The position numbers and the translations under genes were made by a program. From assembly GCF_910592395.1 (NCBI RefSeq), contig NC_088320.1, forward strand, positions 3,350,001 to 3,414,000: a stretch of 64,000 nt of DNA, written 5' to 3'. Positions 49,855 through 62,800 of the stretch are shown here, piece after piece. Below the pieces are notes generated by a model. That model was not told where the DNA came from, searched no databases, and saw only the letters and a program-made list of their open reading frames with translations. The stretch is from Lineus longissimus (taxonomy: Eukaryota; Nemertea; Pilidiophora; Heteronemertea; Lineidae). Position 1 is the first letter of the stretch, and each line of letters opens with the position of its first letter.

Positions 49855-49912
49855 TTTTTTCGCGATTTTCGTGGCCAGTTAACGTTATGTGCGAAATCCG
49901 CGAACATAAAAC
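49855..49912. repeat. imperfect fold-back, TTCGCGATTTTCG arms
   Basis: TTCGCGATTTTCG at about 49859 pairs with CGAAATCCGCGAA at about 49892. Flanking GCGGATTAC (49813) and GTAATCCGC (about 49932) also form an outer inverted pair, so this may be a ~140-bp decayed MITE. Confidence 0.4.
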
Positions 49913-51035
49913 ACGCGCAACGTGACATAATCAGTAATCCGCGTCCGCCGGTAGAGTTAGGGTTAGGGTAAGGTTCAATGAAGGCCAATGTTAACTTCAA
50001 AATCCCCAATATGCAAAAACTACATCTGGAAGCAAACGCGGATGCCTCATTTCTAATGCCCTAACATTGCAATAATAGTTGAATGATCTGGATTCTGTTA
50101 TGCGTTTGCCTGGCTGTGCTTTGTCTCAATAACGCATCTCATGGTTAAGCCATCTGTCTCGAGGCGGTTGCGAATTATTCTAATCTCGTCAGTGAAATCG
50201 AACAGGATATTTAGATGAATTCAAACGTCTACAGGCCATTGTAGTGCTTGAGAAATTGGAAGTGCGTCAGTTGTGTTGTTGATGAGGTTTCAATTGAGGA
50301 CCCGTAGCGCGACTTAAAAACCGGCGACAAGCTGGCGGGCTGTAGGGTTTTCAGTAAGGGCCAGGGGATAAATCGCCCGAGTGCAATATAAGCAACTAAT
50401 CAAGAAACGCTCAGCACAAGTAACGATCATTGAAATATTCCCTAGGGTTACATGGGGAGGTTTTAACGTCGCGAAGTTGTGATGGGAAGTCTCGCCGTGA
50501 TAGGTGTACGGGAACAAAACGATTATTTATGTGCGTTTAATCTACATGTATGCAGCGCGGTCAAACCGGTTTGCCTTGTTGACTTCAAACCAGTTGAGAT
50601 GTTTCCACTGGAAAATTTACTTTATTGAATGGGTGACAAATCCGATATTGGTCAATTCACATGCAATCTCTCTTTAAGAAATGTGCAACGAGGATTTCTG
50701 ATAGCGGCCATTATTTACGAGGACGACGCAATTGGCAACATCTTGAAACTGTAGAGCGAAGTCCAGACTACGTACTTAACAAGTTTTCCCACAGTCACCG
50801 AGTAAGAACAGAAAATGTCTCTGCATCCTATCTGGTGTCCCTGATGGCCTTCTATCCCGACATCAAAGCGAAAGTCAAATACTTACAAATTGAATTATTT
50901 GTCAGGATTGCTTAAAAATGATTGCCCATCCGCCTACCCTGGTCGTGATGTCCTTCAAACAATCAAGGTAATAGACAATAAATAGACTCAGACGGGCGAG
51001 GACAAAGCAGATCGAGACTTCCTGATAAACATGAC

Positions 51036-51086
51036 CAAGGCTATGCATCAAAGGAGGTATATCAAGGCTATGCATCAAAGGAGGTG
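51036..51086. repeat. 27-bp tandem duplication
   Basis: CAAGGCTATGCATCAAAGGA starts at 51036 and again at 51063, exact over 24 bases. Confidence 0.85.
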
Positions 51087-51288
51087 TAACAATGAAATCA
51101 TGACAGTACGAAACCCTTGAACATGAACTAATTTCAGTGTCGTGACGCACTCTAGATATATTGCCACTTTGGGAACACGTGGTAAAAGTTACAATAGTCT
51201 TTCTCAGGTCATGCCGACTTATCGGCGGTGAATGTCAGTCCTAAGTCTCCTCCTGTCCTGAAGGATGGATATACGCACAACGGCGGTT

Positions 51289-51392
51289 CGTTTTGAATAT
51301 AATGGTAGCAGAATGACGTTACTACAATCTTTCTCATTTGCGTTTTGAATATACTGGTAGTAGAATGATGTTACAATTATCTTTCTCACCTG
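51289..51392. repeat. ~52-bp diverged tandem duplication
   Basis: CGTTTTGAATATA, GTAG(C/T)AGAATGA(C/T)GTTAC and TCTTTCTCA recur in order with a 52-bp offset. Confidence 0.75.
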
Positions 51393-53084
51393 CATTTTCT
51401 ATGTACGTACTGGTAGATATTTGAAGATAATGCAACAAAGCGGATTCAGCCAGTAACGTTGTGAACAACCATTACGAAAGAAGTGGACGTCAACTTTGAT
51501 GCAATGGCTTGTTTGCCAAATAGAACATAACGACAATGCGTCGCGAAAGACAAAGTTTACAAAACATCCACAGTAAAGTAAAGTAAAGTATGTGGGAATT
51601 TGGCGCGTTTCATTATTGCCCCCGCCGAAACGCACTTGATAAGGAATTCCCCTGATGGTAGGTGCAACAAATTACGTGAGTAAATGAAAGGAGAAAAAAC
51701 TCGGTCTTCACTGTCAACGACAGCTCTCGATATAGAATCTCAGCCAGCCGTATGCTAGAATACGATTGATCTTTGTTCCAGACGCTTGAAATAAAGGAGG
51801 AAAAACTAGGTAATCCAATTGCAACACTTTCAAGAGCGAAAACCAATTTCCTTTTGATATCCTTAACTGGTATTAGATTACAGAGAGTGCTAACGGATTC
51901 AAGGAGGATGAATTTAAGTATTTTAAGAATTGAAAGCAGCGTTTTGGCCGAAATAGTAACGGCGCGTGAAGTAGGAACGTGCTATTTTGCTGACTTGTAT
52001 TCTATCGTTGAGAAAAGATTAGGAAGTCAACTTTAAAAAAGGTAGTTTGGTGTTTTTAAACTTACTAGTAAATTTTGCATTATTCTGTTTTCTCATTTCG
52101 TCTAAAATGTGACTTAGTTGCCTTTTCCACTGGCCGCTGATATCAACAAGTCAGAATTTGAAATTAAAGAGAATTGTCGAATTCTGACTACAGTTACTGC
52201 TTTCGAGGAGGCGTCAAAACACGATCGCTAAGTTATAGTTCTGTCCTTGATAAACGGCGTGTGAGAAATTCGATGACATAATAGTATGAGAGTGCATACA
52301 CTCTAAACGAAATTTCAGTTGATGAGAAGCCTTTCAGGTTTCTTATAACGTTTTGCATTCTGGCTGTTGTCAAGGGAATTTTTTCCTGTCACTCTGAGTC
52401 ACAGTTTCCAAGCTTCTCATTTCGTCAAGGTTTTTCCTTTCTAGGAGTGTATCATCAATAAATCATGCGGTTATATGTACACCCACGGTTTATGCTCCAA
52501 TATCGTAGATAGCAAAGTCATTTGACATCGTACGAAGAATGAAGCGCTGGATTGCCAGTTGGAAAATTAAATTACCTTCATTTGAAACATACATTCTAGA
52601 TATACCTTTCTGGCTGATGCCAAGAGATATTTTTTTTGTCACTCGAAGGCACAATTTCCAACCTTACTTTCGTCAAGGCAATTTTAGATGGAAAATCCAT
52701 CGATGATAGTTCGTGAAGTGAAGCTTTCAGGAGCCGCGACTGAAGGTTAATGTGTTTTTCGGAACCATGAGGGCTCATATGGTCAGCGGTGCAACGGTCG
52801 TGGGGTAATATTTTGTCTGACCCACAGCCCCAGCTATTACGGTACTATGAATACTCGAGAGAAGCAGACTTGTTGTAAACTTATAAGATGATTGCTAGTA
52901 CATGTAATTACTTTTGGATATTGCACATTAAGTATCGATTATGTTGCATTTCATTTGCCAGCTATTGTGAAACTCAGGTGCACGAAGCAAAGTAGATTAC
53001 ATAAAATTTGATGAGGACATAAAGAATGGTTTTCGAACAACTTTTATCGGCTCTGTGTGGAAATATTTGATTAAATTTCAAGGA

Positions 53085-53844
53085 ATTACCAGCTATTGCG
53101 GGCCTAGCACACTCTGTTTTGAATAGAGGGAGACTCCATCATTCCTATTGTTTGAGATTGGAAAGGTGTGAATTAATCTGGCAATTAGCCTCCTGTGCAT
53201 TGGTGCATACAAACACTAAAATGTTTGGTTTTTGCTGATTTAGGGTCAAATAAATCGGCCAGAAGTTTTGAAAGCTTCACAAATGATTGTTGCAAGGAAG
53301 TACTTTATGATAGTTTGCGAAATTTTGATTAATTCTAGGTGGAAAGTAATATTTTTCGCATATTTGTTGGGAAAAAAATTGAAAATCCTCCAATTTTCAA
53401 CCCCCCTATGGACACTATGAATTTTTCTCCAATAAAGCTGAAATCTTGGGAATATAATCCTAAGAGTTATATCAACCACGTCTGAAGTCGGGAGTTTGTA
53501 TCAAATGTATAGTTTCGGAGCTAGCGCAGCTAGAAAAGCCCCCAAAACCCACTTTCTCAGGAATTTACACTACGGGCTACGAGTGAAGCATTACAGATTT
53601 ACCAAAATTTTCAACCTATAGATGGACACATCGAATTTCCATCCAAATCACTCCAAATTTTGCCAGTAAATACCTAGACATATATAGAATTGTGTCAGAA
53701 GTCGGGAGTTGGGATTATTTTAACACCCCGCCCAAAAAGCCAACTTTATTGATATTTCCTATGCATTTTCCATTAGGCTTGCCAGGACCAATTAAGCAGG
53801 TGCACTAATTGGCTTAATTGGCTAGGCCCGCAATAGCTGGTAAT
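53085..53844. mobile_element. 760-bp non-autonomous DNA transposon with 24-bp perfect terminal inverted repeats
   Basis: The 24 bases at 53085-53108 (starting ATTACCAGCTATTGCGGGCC) are the exact reverse complement of 53821-53844. The interior encodes no transposase; its longest open frame is about 77 codons. It contains a diverged internal direct repeat with a 214-bp offset: ATTTTCAACC-like at 53394 and 53608, and GAAGTCGGGAGTT at 53484 and 53698. No target-site duplication is obvious, so the superfamily is not assignable. Confidence 0.85.
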
Positions 53845-56800
53845 GATTGGATTTTTTATGAATTGCGTTTATTCAATGCAAGAATTATTTTTGTGTTTAA
53901 CAAGGATTCAAGTCTGTAGATATTTCATTGATAAGAAAAAAATACAGACACAGAAATTAAAATTCTACGGAAAGACATATACGGTGCCTCATGTTTGTTA
54001 AGTTTTAATTGCATGGCAGGTTTTGTGTCTCGATTACATCGTTCCCCACTTCCATCGCGTTGAAGATTGAGGGAGCCTCGACTTTGAACGTTTTCAAGAT
54101 TTGCTGAAACGTTCAGACTCTATTTGCACAAGAAAATTTATTTAACAGAGGCAAACACGCCTCCAGGTAGAAAAACCTTTCAATCCACACTTGGCGTTAA
54201 ATTACATTAGTCAATCACGGACGAGAACGAAAGCTATTAGAGACGATAGATTAAAAATGAACGACCTTTTATCCAACATTTTACCAGTGGTGAAATATTT
54301 GATTAATAATACTACTCATACAAATCTCGGATGGCTTTACTTGACATGAATATAAATTCATCATAGGCTATATTTACCCTGAGCTCATGAAGATGAGATT
54401 GTAATTGGTATAGACGATGTATTCACTTTCATGACGATCATGGGGTCAACTGGGCTATAATCGGATGCTGGAGGACTACGCTTTATGTACACGCCGAACA
54501 ACAACAGCCAAACCTTTTTAGCGTAATTGACCAAAGCGTCATACATTTCCTTATTTTTATCCTGCGGGAACATCTATGATAAACGGCTTCAGGCGTTGTC
54601 GGAGGCACTGTAAAGCCATAAGCTAAAGTAATGATAGCACCATGTTTGGCAACGTTGTTCAATCTCTAGCTAGATCAGGAAGTTTGCTCGAGTTATTCCG
54701 AGTTACGACCGTAGAAACAATGGATTGGTAAATTGAGACTGGACTTATATCTTATTCTGTAAATCCGACATCAAGCCTTCTTTTTATTTGGGACGCGCAA
54801 CCAAATTGTGAACGCCAGCAAAAAGAACCAGGCTTGCGTCGGCGCCTACATTTTGATCGCGCGTCGGACGCCGATGGACTAGCGTCGAAATATGAATTCG
54901 GCTTGTGTTCACGTAAGCACCTCACGTCGCCTATCACATACAAGGATTTTGCTATTTACGCCGCGTTGCCCAAGAACAATCAACGTGTGCCTAATACTTA
55001 TCCTGAAACGCTTTTGTGGGGTAGGATTACATGCTTGGCTTACCGTGGTTTACCACTGGTGGATGATTTGATATCTGACCAGTCTGATTTGATATTTGAA
55101 ACAGCATGGAATATTTTCTCTCAAGCCTTAGAATGTATGCATCCATAAGACGAACGTAATCAGCCGTAACGATATAACTGAAGCTGATATGTTTCAAATA
55201 TGGTTATTGTATTTGAAGCTTCGACCAATAACAGACATAACCATGTTATATTGGGTAATATGTGGTTCAGTGGCGCCCTTGAGATATGATTATTCGCATC
55301 GATAGTGTCGAATTCCAGCCGGCGCCAGATGTACCAGGCATCAAAGTGGTAGCCCGAGAATAAAAATCAATTAATATATGATCGAAATCGAAGGCTGGCC
55401 TATGTCTCTGTAGCTAAGACCCGCTGAACATGATTGACTAATTGGGAGGGAGCTTGAATCCGGGAAAACGTTATCCGAGGTCACATCAACCATGAAACTG
55501 TACCAATCCCTGGTGGCGAGATCGGGAACTACGGAGGATGGTTCGAATCGGCGGCTGGAACGGAACATTCGAGACTAACTGTCTTACTAACGTCATGATA
55601 CACTTTACAGTACAGTTTGTATTGTCAGTCGAAGTTTATTGGGTTTTCTTTTTACATGAGGTGACCCAAAAAGATGCACGGACAACGTGTCACTTTGAAA
55701 TGCGTTTGGCTTTCTGCAGGTACAATGTATGTGCAGTACATCTACAAATATTTACGAAAGTCGACACTTATAGTGATTTTGAATACAAAATCTGCTAAGA
55801 ATAACATACTAAGTGCCCTGGCTAATATAATACTATTGACTTAAGCACACCAATGGTCCGGCTTTGTCAATTCACAGCTGCCCGGGTCGGAAGTCTTATA
55901 ACAATCGGATGCCTCCCTAGCCTAATCCGGATAAATGTACGCCACCATTAGCGCCAAAGAGAATTTCCGGTTACACTTTGAAAGGTTTCCCCTAACACTT
56001 ATTGATTTAAATGCGCATGTTCCCCGTAATGTCAAGCAATAAGGGTTCGCGCCGGTGTCCCTGTCACTGTCCAAAGAGGAAATTTCCTAGGTGATTTACG
56101 TTGTCTATTGTGAGCAAGGCTTCTCGGCGTGTATCCTGCAAGCAGGAGTGAGAAGTTAAATTCCAAATGATCATTCTCTTTGAGAGCGGCTCCTGGCTGA
56201 CAAATAGGGCAACCACTGTTTGAATATTACGTTTATTTTATCTCAACGGTTTAGGCCAATAAACCCCCATGAAGCTGTTTTCTTGGGGTCGATGTTATCA
56301 AGTTATCACGACAATGGACAATCGTACCGGTATAGGGATAAGTAATGTCCTCACTAGAGTCAGGTAATGACGTGCTATACAAACCTACCAGACGTCATTG
56401 ACACTCCCGTATCACTGGTTTACGGAAACAATTCCCAATAGGTCCTTCACTCCGCAATTCATCGGACCACTCACAATGATCCCGTCATAAATCGGCCTTA
56501 GTAGCCCCTTAAATAGCGGCTATTTAGAGTTTTATATTAGCCCGGTGGTTATTTCCTTTGTTATGGTGCACCCTGAGGTTGATACATCACGCCAAGACGG
56601 CTACCGGATAACATTAAGATCGCCATTGTACGGAAAAAAGATGACCATTATGTTAGATTATGTGTGGTCTGTGGTTATGAACAGGCGATTAGAGGAATAT
56701 CAATGACGATAAGTGGGTTTGTTATAGTTGCATTGTTTATAATCGTAAGCATTGTAACAATTGCACAAATGTCATATGAAATATACAATGTGCGTGGCAT

Positions 56801-59800
56801 CGTACAATAGATGATCAGCCAAGGGAAGAGCATGACGAGCCGCTCTGGCAGCGAATTGAATTTAGTCCCCCTGAGAATTTGTCTTATATGTACTCTCATT
56901 GTTATTAAGGATATCACGTCCTGGCTCACCGGTCTTACGTATTCTGAGTGTTCCCGTTTCGGAGTGTTTCACCTCATTGCTAAGGAACTCTCAAAGACAG
57001 ATGGACTTTTTTTCTTCTGGTTTCCCTGTAAAAGGTCAAATAAGCATCAACTTAGTTGTTGACTATACCCTGACAGTACGAAGTCCATCAACGTTAAAAT
57101 AAATCATCATTGGGACAGTTTGGTACTCTTACAGTCACGAATCTAACGCCAATCCTCAAGAGACCAGCATCGCTCTTGCAATGCACTGATCGACTTTCTT
57201 GCTTCTCCTGGTAACCAGCTTCTATTAACAGAAGTCGACAACCAGGGTCCCAATTCAATAACCGCATCTCCCGGGAATTAGTGACCAATGCTGATATATC
57301 CACATAATCTGTTCTCCAAGGAGTTGAGTTAAGACCATGAAGTCAACATGATTCAATCTCTGATTATATGTACTGTCTCTCGATTCAGAAGTATGTTTGG
57401 GAATTGAGATTTCTATTCAGAATTCAGACGAAGCCATGTTTTAAACCATACGTGCATACTTGTCAAGTAGTAGCCAACCACCACGAACATTTGGTCATCA
57501 ATTTCAGCTATTATTCCATTCTTCGTATCAGATTGCTCTATTTGAAAACATCGCTTTCATCCGCCACCTGCTCATTTCACCAGTCGCGCCAACACTCCTT
57601 GACATTTTCCTTCTAATTGAAACGACTACAGTTGATCGTAAAGCCTTTCATCTGCCGATACCGTATACGACAAAGGGAACAAAACGGGATTGCAAGAAGT
57701 GTGAGGTCGATTTCCTGGGAATATCATTGTCGAGAACGGTTCGTCATAAAATGTTGTTGTTTGTAGCATCTCTCAAAAGAAGACATTTACACGGATGTAG
57801 AGCATTTTGCGCTTTAGCTCTACATCCGAGCCATTGTGAACAAACACCTTTCTTTTTAGCTTGTTGATACCGCGTGCAGTTAGTGAGCGCAAAAGGTTCT
57901 GCTGAAGACTTTCAGCAACAACCGACAGATTCAAATGCTGGGAGGAAGCCAGAACGGATAACTTAAATTGGGAGAAAAACACTAAACCTTCGATACACTC
58001 ACCCGGTAGTCTGTGATGTCATTTTTCCACCACCTGCAAAGAGTAAGAAAAGAAACGAGACATTTAATTTGATGCCAACGACTGACGAAGTTTTCTCGGA
58101 TGAAGATATAGCCTCTGAAACTTTGTAATCAACGAACCTGTTGTTTGGTGGTATAAGCCTTCATGCTAGAGGAAGTCCCCATCTACCACATTCTGGCAAA
58201 TTCTAAGGTTTGCGTCGACATGTACGATGACTGTTCTTTATATCAAGAACAATATTTGAATTCTCGTGTCAAATTCCCACAGGTATGATAGCTCGAGAGA
58301 ACTTCGTTCTTTGTAGTTCGCAAGGGTCGCCAAACCTGCCTCATCACCAGACGAAGAAACCTTTCAGATGATGACGGATAAATAATTGGTTGGTTGACAT
58401 CGAGCGAATAGCGATATGTGCTCTTGAATTATGAGTCCCGATGGTGATAAAACAAGTCAACAAGTTCAATGTCTTGTCAAATGATTCAGATGTTAATTCT
58501 TCAGGATGGCTTCTCATAACTCAATACTTTTGTAAGCAAATTAGGGTATGGTCTTAAAAGGTCACCATGAATACTACGATACGTAACATTAATAGTACCT
58601 AATGGTCAGTAACAATGGTAAATATATTTTCTAATTACTGTAGTGTACTCGGCAAGGTGAATTACTTAGCAAGTTACTCTATCTCCAGGAAAGCGACAAA
58701 GAAGAGAATAATGGGGAAAGTTTTGTGGCATTCTCAAAGGAATTTGTAGTATCAAAAGATTCTGAACTGGCCTATCAGATTTCCTTCTAATCCATTAGAA
58801 TGTCAACGCTTCATTGTCACTGGGGCTCATGGACATGTTAAAGATGTTAAAGGACCGATTGCTTTATTACGGGTGTCATTACAAAGTCTACGGCTGCCAT
58901 GTAAACCACTCTAACAGCCATGACAGTAGCAGTTCCCATAATTGAATAGGACAAAAACGGGCGTTCAAAAGCCGACTGAATGACGCTATTCCAAGTTAAG
59001 TCAGTTAACGACGACGCGCGTGACAATTGAAAACGAAAATCACATATAAACCTGGCCCAAGACTGGGTTACAGGATCAACGTTGCCACTTGTCACGATTT
59101 AACTGACTTAGGCTTAACAACACGATGTGAGGGTGAAAAGTGACCACGCGAATCTTATGTCGTAGCCCGCTCCTTGGAAATAACTTCTCGTTCGTCTAGT
59201 CAGACATGGAGACTGAACAGTGACACGTCACATGTAAATGTGAAAACGTGTACTCTATATGATTACGGCCTTACATTGCCTCTTTTACACGAACTATGTT
59301 TTTCAAGTGTCACCAGGACCGGTGTTGATGGTAAACAGAGAAACAAATAAAAGAAAGCAGCCGCGAACATCGTATAATTCCTTCAAAACCTGATCCTACA
59401 TGATGATAATCTTCATTTTCACTGGTGAATTATTATTTTGCCTGTAGCGGATCATAACCTTCCATGGGAAAGATGAAATGTCATTACTTAATCCGGAAGA
59501 TCAGAAGATAGGACATAATGTTTCGTTATTAATCATGTCGAGATTATGCGGGGTAAAGTGGTAGATCGTGTTCAAGTCGTTTTAAAGTTGTATCAGCGCA
59601 TTGGAGGATGTCAAAGACTTAGAAAGCTTCAGTTATTCATAGATTTGATTCAGATACAGATCATCGAGAGAGTTGCGATATTGCTGTTTCAGATACGAGA
59701 TGAATTAATAGCAGTTTATTTTGAATGAAATTGTCACCCGACCTAACGACAGCACTTTTAAACCACAAAAAGTGATGCGGAAATGGATAATACGCCAAAT

Positions 59801-62800
59801 ACACTTTCTTCTTGCTGGCCGCCTCATCAACCGATCATAATAACTGAAGAAAGTACGTTCAATAACGTCTGTTGCTTTCAACATGGTGAAAAATAACCTA
59901 ACATCCACAAAAACCAAGTCCAAGCCTGGGAAGTTGATGAAATCCCTGAGGAAGTGATCGCAAAAGTACAAGACTTTGACATTAGTAACCTGATACTATT
60001 TCATTAGTCATTGAGACCATGATTATTAATCGCATGAGACCAACATAATCATTTCGTCGATTGACGAGCCACGCACGAGATCCGGATCTCCGGCGCGTGA
60101 TGTCCGGACATGTTATGGTGGTCTCTCCGAAAACCCACACCGACCGCTAATATCGATCACTGTTGCAATTCATAACGTCACTCATGATCATGGTACCATC
60201 CATACAAGTGTTTTTTCTAAAGCATCTAAACTTACTATATACTAAAAGTCCATCAAGTTTAGTGTCAACATCAATCTAATTTTTAACATCGCGTTCCCCA
60301 TTGAGGTGTTTTCTCGTCGCGTGATGGTATGACAGACGACAGGGGGTTAGTTCGCAGGTTCATCTATACATGTGTCATCGGTTGAACTGGGAACATAGGG
60401 GTCATACGTCCTTTACTGCAAAACAAGCATTTTAGTAGAACTGCACGAAAAGCTGCTTTTTATGGGCTGAAAGGGAACGTTGCTGCGGCAACAGCTTGTA
60501 GTTGGATAAGGCTAATTACTCGCGATGGAAGTTACCTTCCGCTGGTCGGCTGATGGCTCTAATGGTCTGTAACGTGAATGGTTTTTGCTGAGGATTCGGA
60601 TAGATCAGGTTGTTATTTAAAACTAGGGCATACGCATTGAAAATCGCAGAAAGTCGTTGTTCTTTAGCTCCTAAGGGACTGCAACTGCACCATATTCTTG
60701 GCACTTTCTGCTAAAATGGTATTTAAAAGCATTAGAAATATACCTTGCTTTGTCTTTGCTACACATGTAACTGAGCCAATCATTCAGCACGGATTTATGC
60801 TATTCCAAAACCGGCACTTACTATGACCAGGATATCGTCAAATACACGGTCACCAGGCCTGCTAACTGCAGCTGCACGTATCGCTATGAATGATTCTTGT
60901 TACAAGCATTGCCAACTCGGAAATATTTCAGATTCAACAATACAATAATAATGATAAATAATACGTTTCTTATTTTAATTAGAGGAACCACGCCGAGTCG
61001 CAAATAAATTGAGATTTCAGGTCGATACTATTTGAATGCACAACAGTTCAGAATAAAAATACCAACGCAGCCTAAATTACATTAAAACTAAAAAGTAAAT
61101 CTAGACTGTTTTGTTCATGGCAGCCGAATTCAATCAATTCAACGTGATGCACATTAAAAATATCACCTTATACGGTTGGGTTTCCAATAAATTAGTTGCT
61201 AGAAACGTACCAAACGAAAAAGAAAATCACGAAACACTACATGTATATCATTTTTTCCAGTTGACAATTCTGTGTCATTCTCGATAAAGCCGAGGCAGTG
61301 TAAGAAAACTGTTACATTATAGTTAAATTTAGAGTGATGGCACTTTTCCATCAACGAGGTTTTAAAGTTTTTGCGAATACCACTGCATGAATCAAGATCG
61401 GCCTTGTTTTTTGTCTACCCTAGATTTCCATCGCTACGTCTCTTCCTGCACCCTTCCGGGCTCAGTATACAATCACATATGTTATACATTCCGTGCACAT
61501 TCTGTGAACATGCATTTTCCTGAGTTATGAAATGTTGTCCTATATCATGTGACATGTCAGAATTGAATTTGAGATACGGAAAAGACTCGTAGTAGATGAT
61601 AGGTTATTTACGGCGCTTATTACAGTCAGGCTCGTGAATCAAAACTCCTCTCTACATCCCGGCGAAGGTGGCCATTGCCTTTGCCCACGTACCATCATAC
61701 GTATAGGTTCCTCAGTCATTATGAATGATTTGTCTGAAGTATGCAATGATTAGTGGCTGCTCGTCTGGCCTTTTTGATGACTCTGTCTGGCGGGGATTCG
61801 GACTGACCGGCGAGTGATATACAAATCACCCCTCCCCACCACTAGCGCGTTCGAATACTCACGCCACACTTACCCTGGCACTCATCAAATACGTTATGCG
61901 CAGTTGATGAGGTTTATGAATGATGTCGCGCCAGACCTGTCTTAAGTACAGTAGCATAGGTTACGAATTCGGATATTTGATTTGCTATGGGCGGGGGGGG
62001 GGGGGGGGGCAGGACACCACTTTCGGCGATACGAGAAGCCTTGCAAATGGAAATAACAACTAACTATCACCTATTTAACCCTATGAGTAGAAGGACTTGG
62101 TCACCAAGAAGGATAATTATCCGAAATTTGGTGTTGAATCGTAGAAAGCACAGTGCAGCAACTGGATATTAACTGACACATAAAACCCCTGACTTAAGCG
62201 CACTATATTGCCAGTGCAACCCTCGAGTCTGCTAATGTCACTGATTAACACCCAACTCGCTTAAGCTATGACAAGATGCTGTCTCATTCTGTCAGATGAC
62301 CTCGACCGAGGTGTCAGAAACAAATGCGAATGGGGTGATTTGGGATCGAAATTTGACAACATGTGATTACAAAATAACCTCATCGTCTTCTAATTGTGAT
62401 GAGGTCCCTGTGAGAACGGTTGGTTCAAAGTGTTGAAGATTACGATGACATTGGTGATTGGTGATCACCACGTTCCGTCCCATATCTTCATGAAAGACCC
62501 GGTTTTCGGTCACGTCTCAGACACGACGTGTTCGAATACGATCCACACAGAGTAGATCTTCTGAAGGTTTTTGAAGGATTGGAAGTTTCAAAAGTTTCTT
62601 CTCATGGCTCAAAGTTGTACTTTTTAGTTTGAGTGACTTAAACATAATCAACTCCTGATTAAGTATGTCACCTTTGATCTGCATAGGAACATCATCAACT
62701 TAAGACACACATCACGTCGTCGTGGTGATCAAAACACCAATAAATAAGGACAACACGCGGTAGCTCAGATGTAATCCAAGGAATATTCTCTAAGCCATGT

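Larger units (their letters stand above)
46651..53084. other. gene-poor region with small duplications
   Basis: No protein gene recognised. It holds direct duplications at 48077-48119, 51036-51086 and 51289-51392, a hairpin at 49744-49769, a fold-back at about 49855-49910 and an 11-base G run at 49426-49436. Confidence 0.5.

Noticed and set aside
49960-49980. Interstitial telomere-like TTAGGG
   Set aside because: Only two tandem units; too short to mean a telomere or fusion point.
57792-57828. Stem-loop considered as a microRNA precursor
   Set aside because: Only 12 paired bases and a short loop; too small for a Drosha/Dicer hairpin.
57460-57867. 135-codon + strand frame
   Set aside because: Begins with TTG, has no ATG near its start and no recognisable domain.
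61993-62009. 17-base G run considered as a G-quadruplex
   Set aside because: A single mononucleotide run is common simple sequence and possibly assembly-sensitive; no spaced G-tract pattern.
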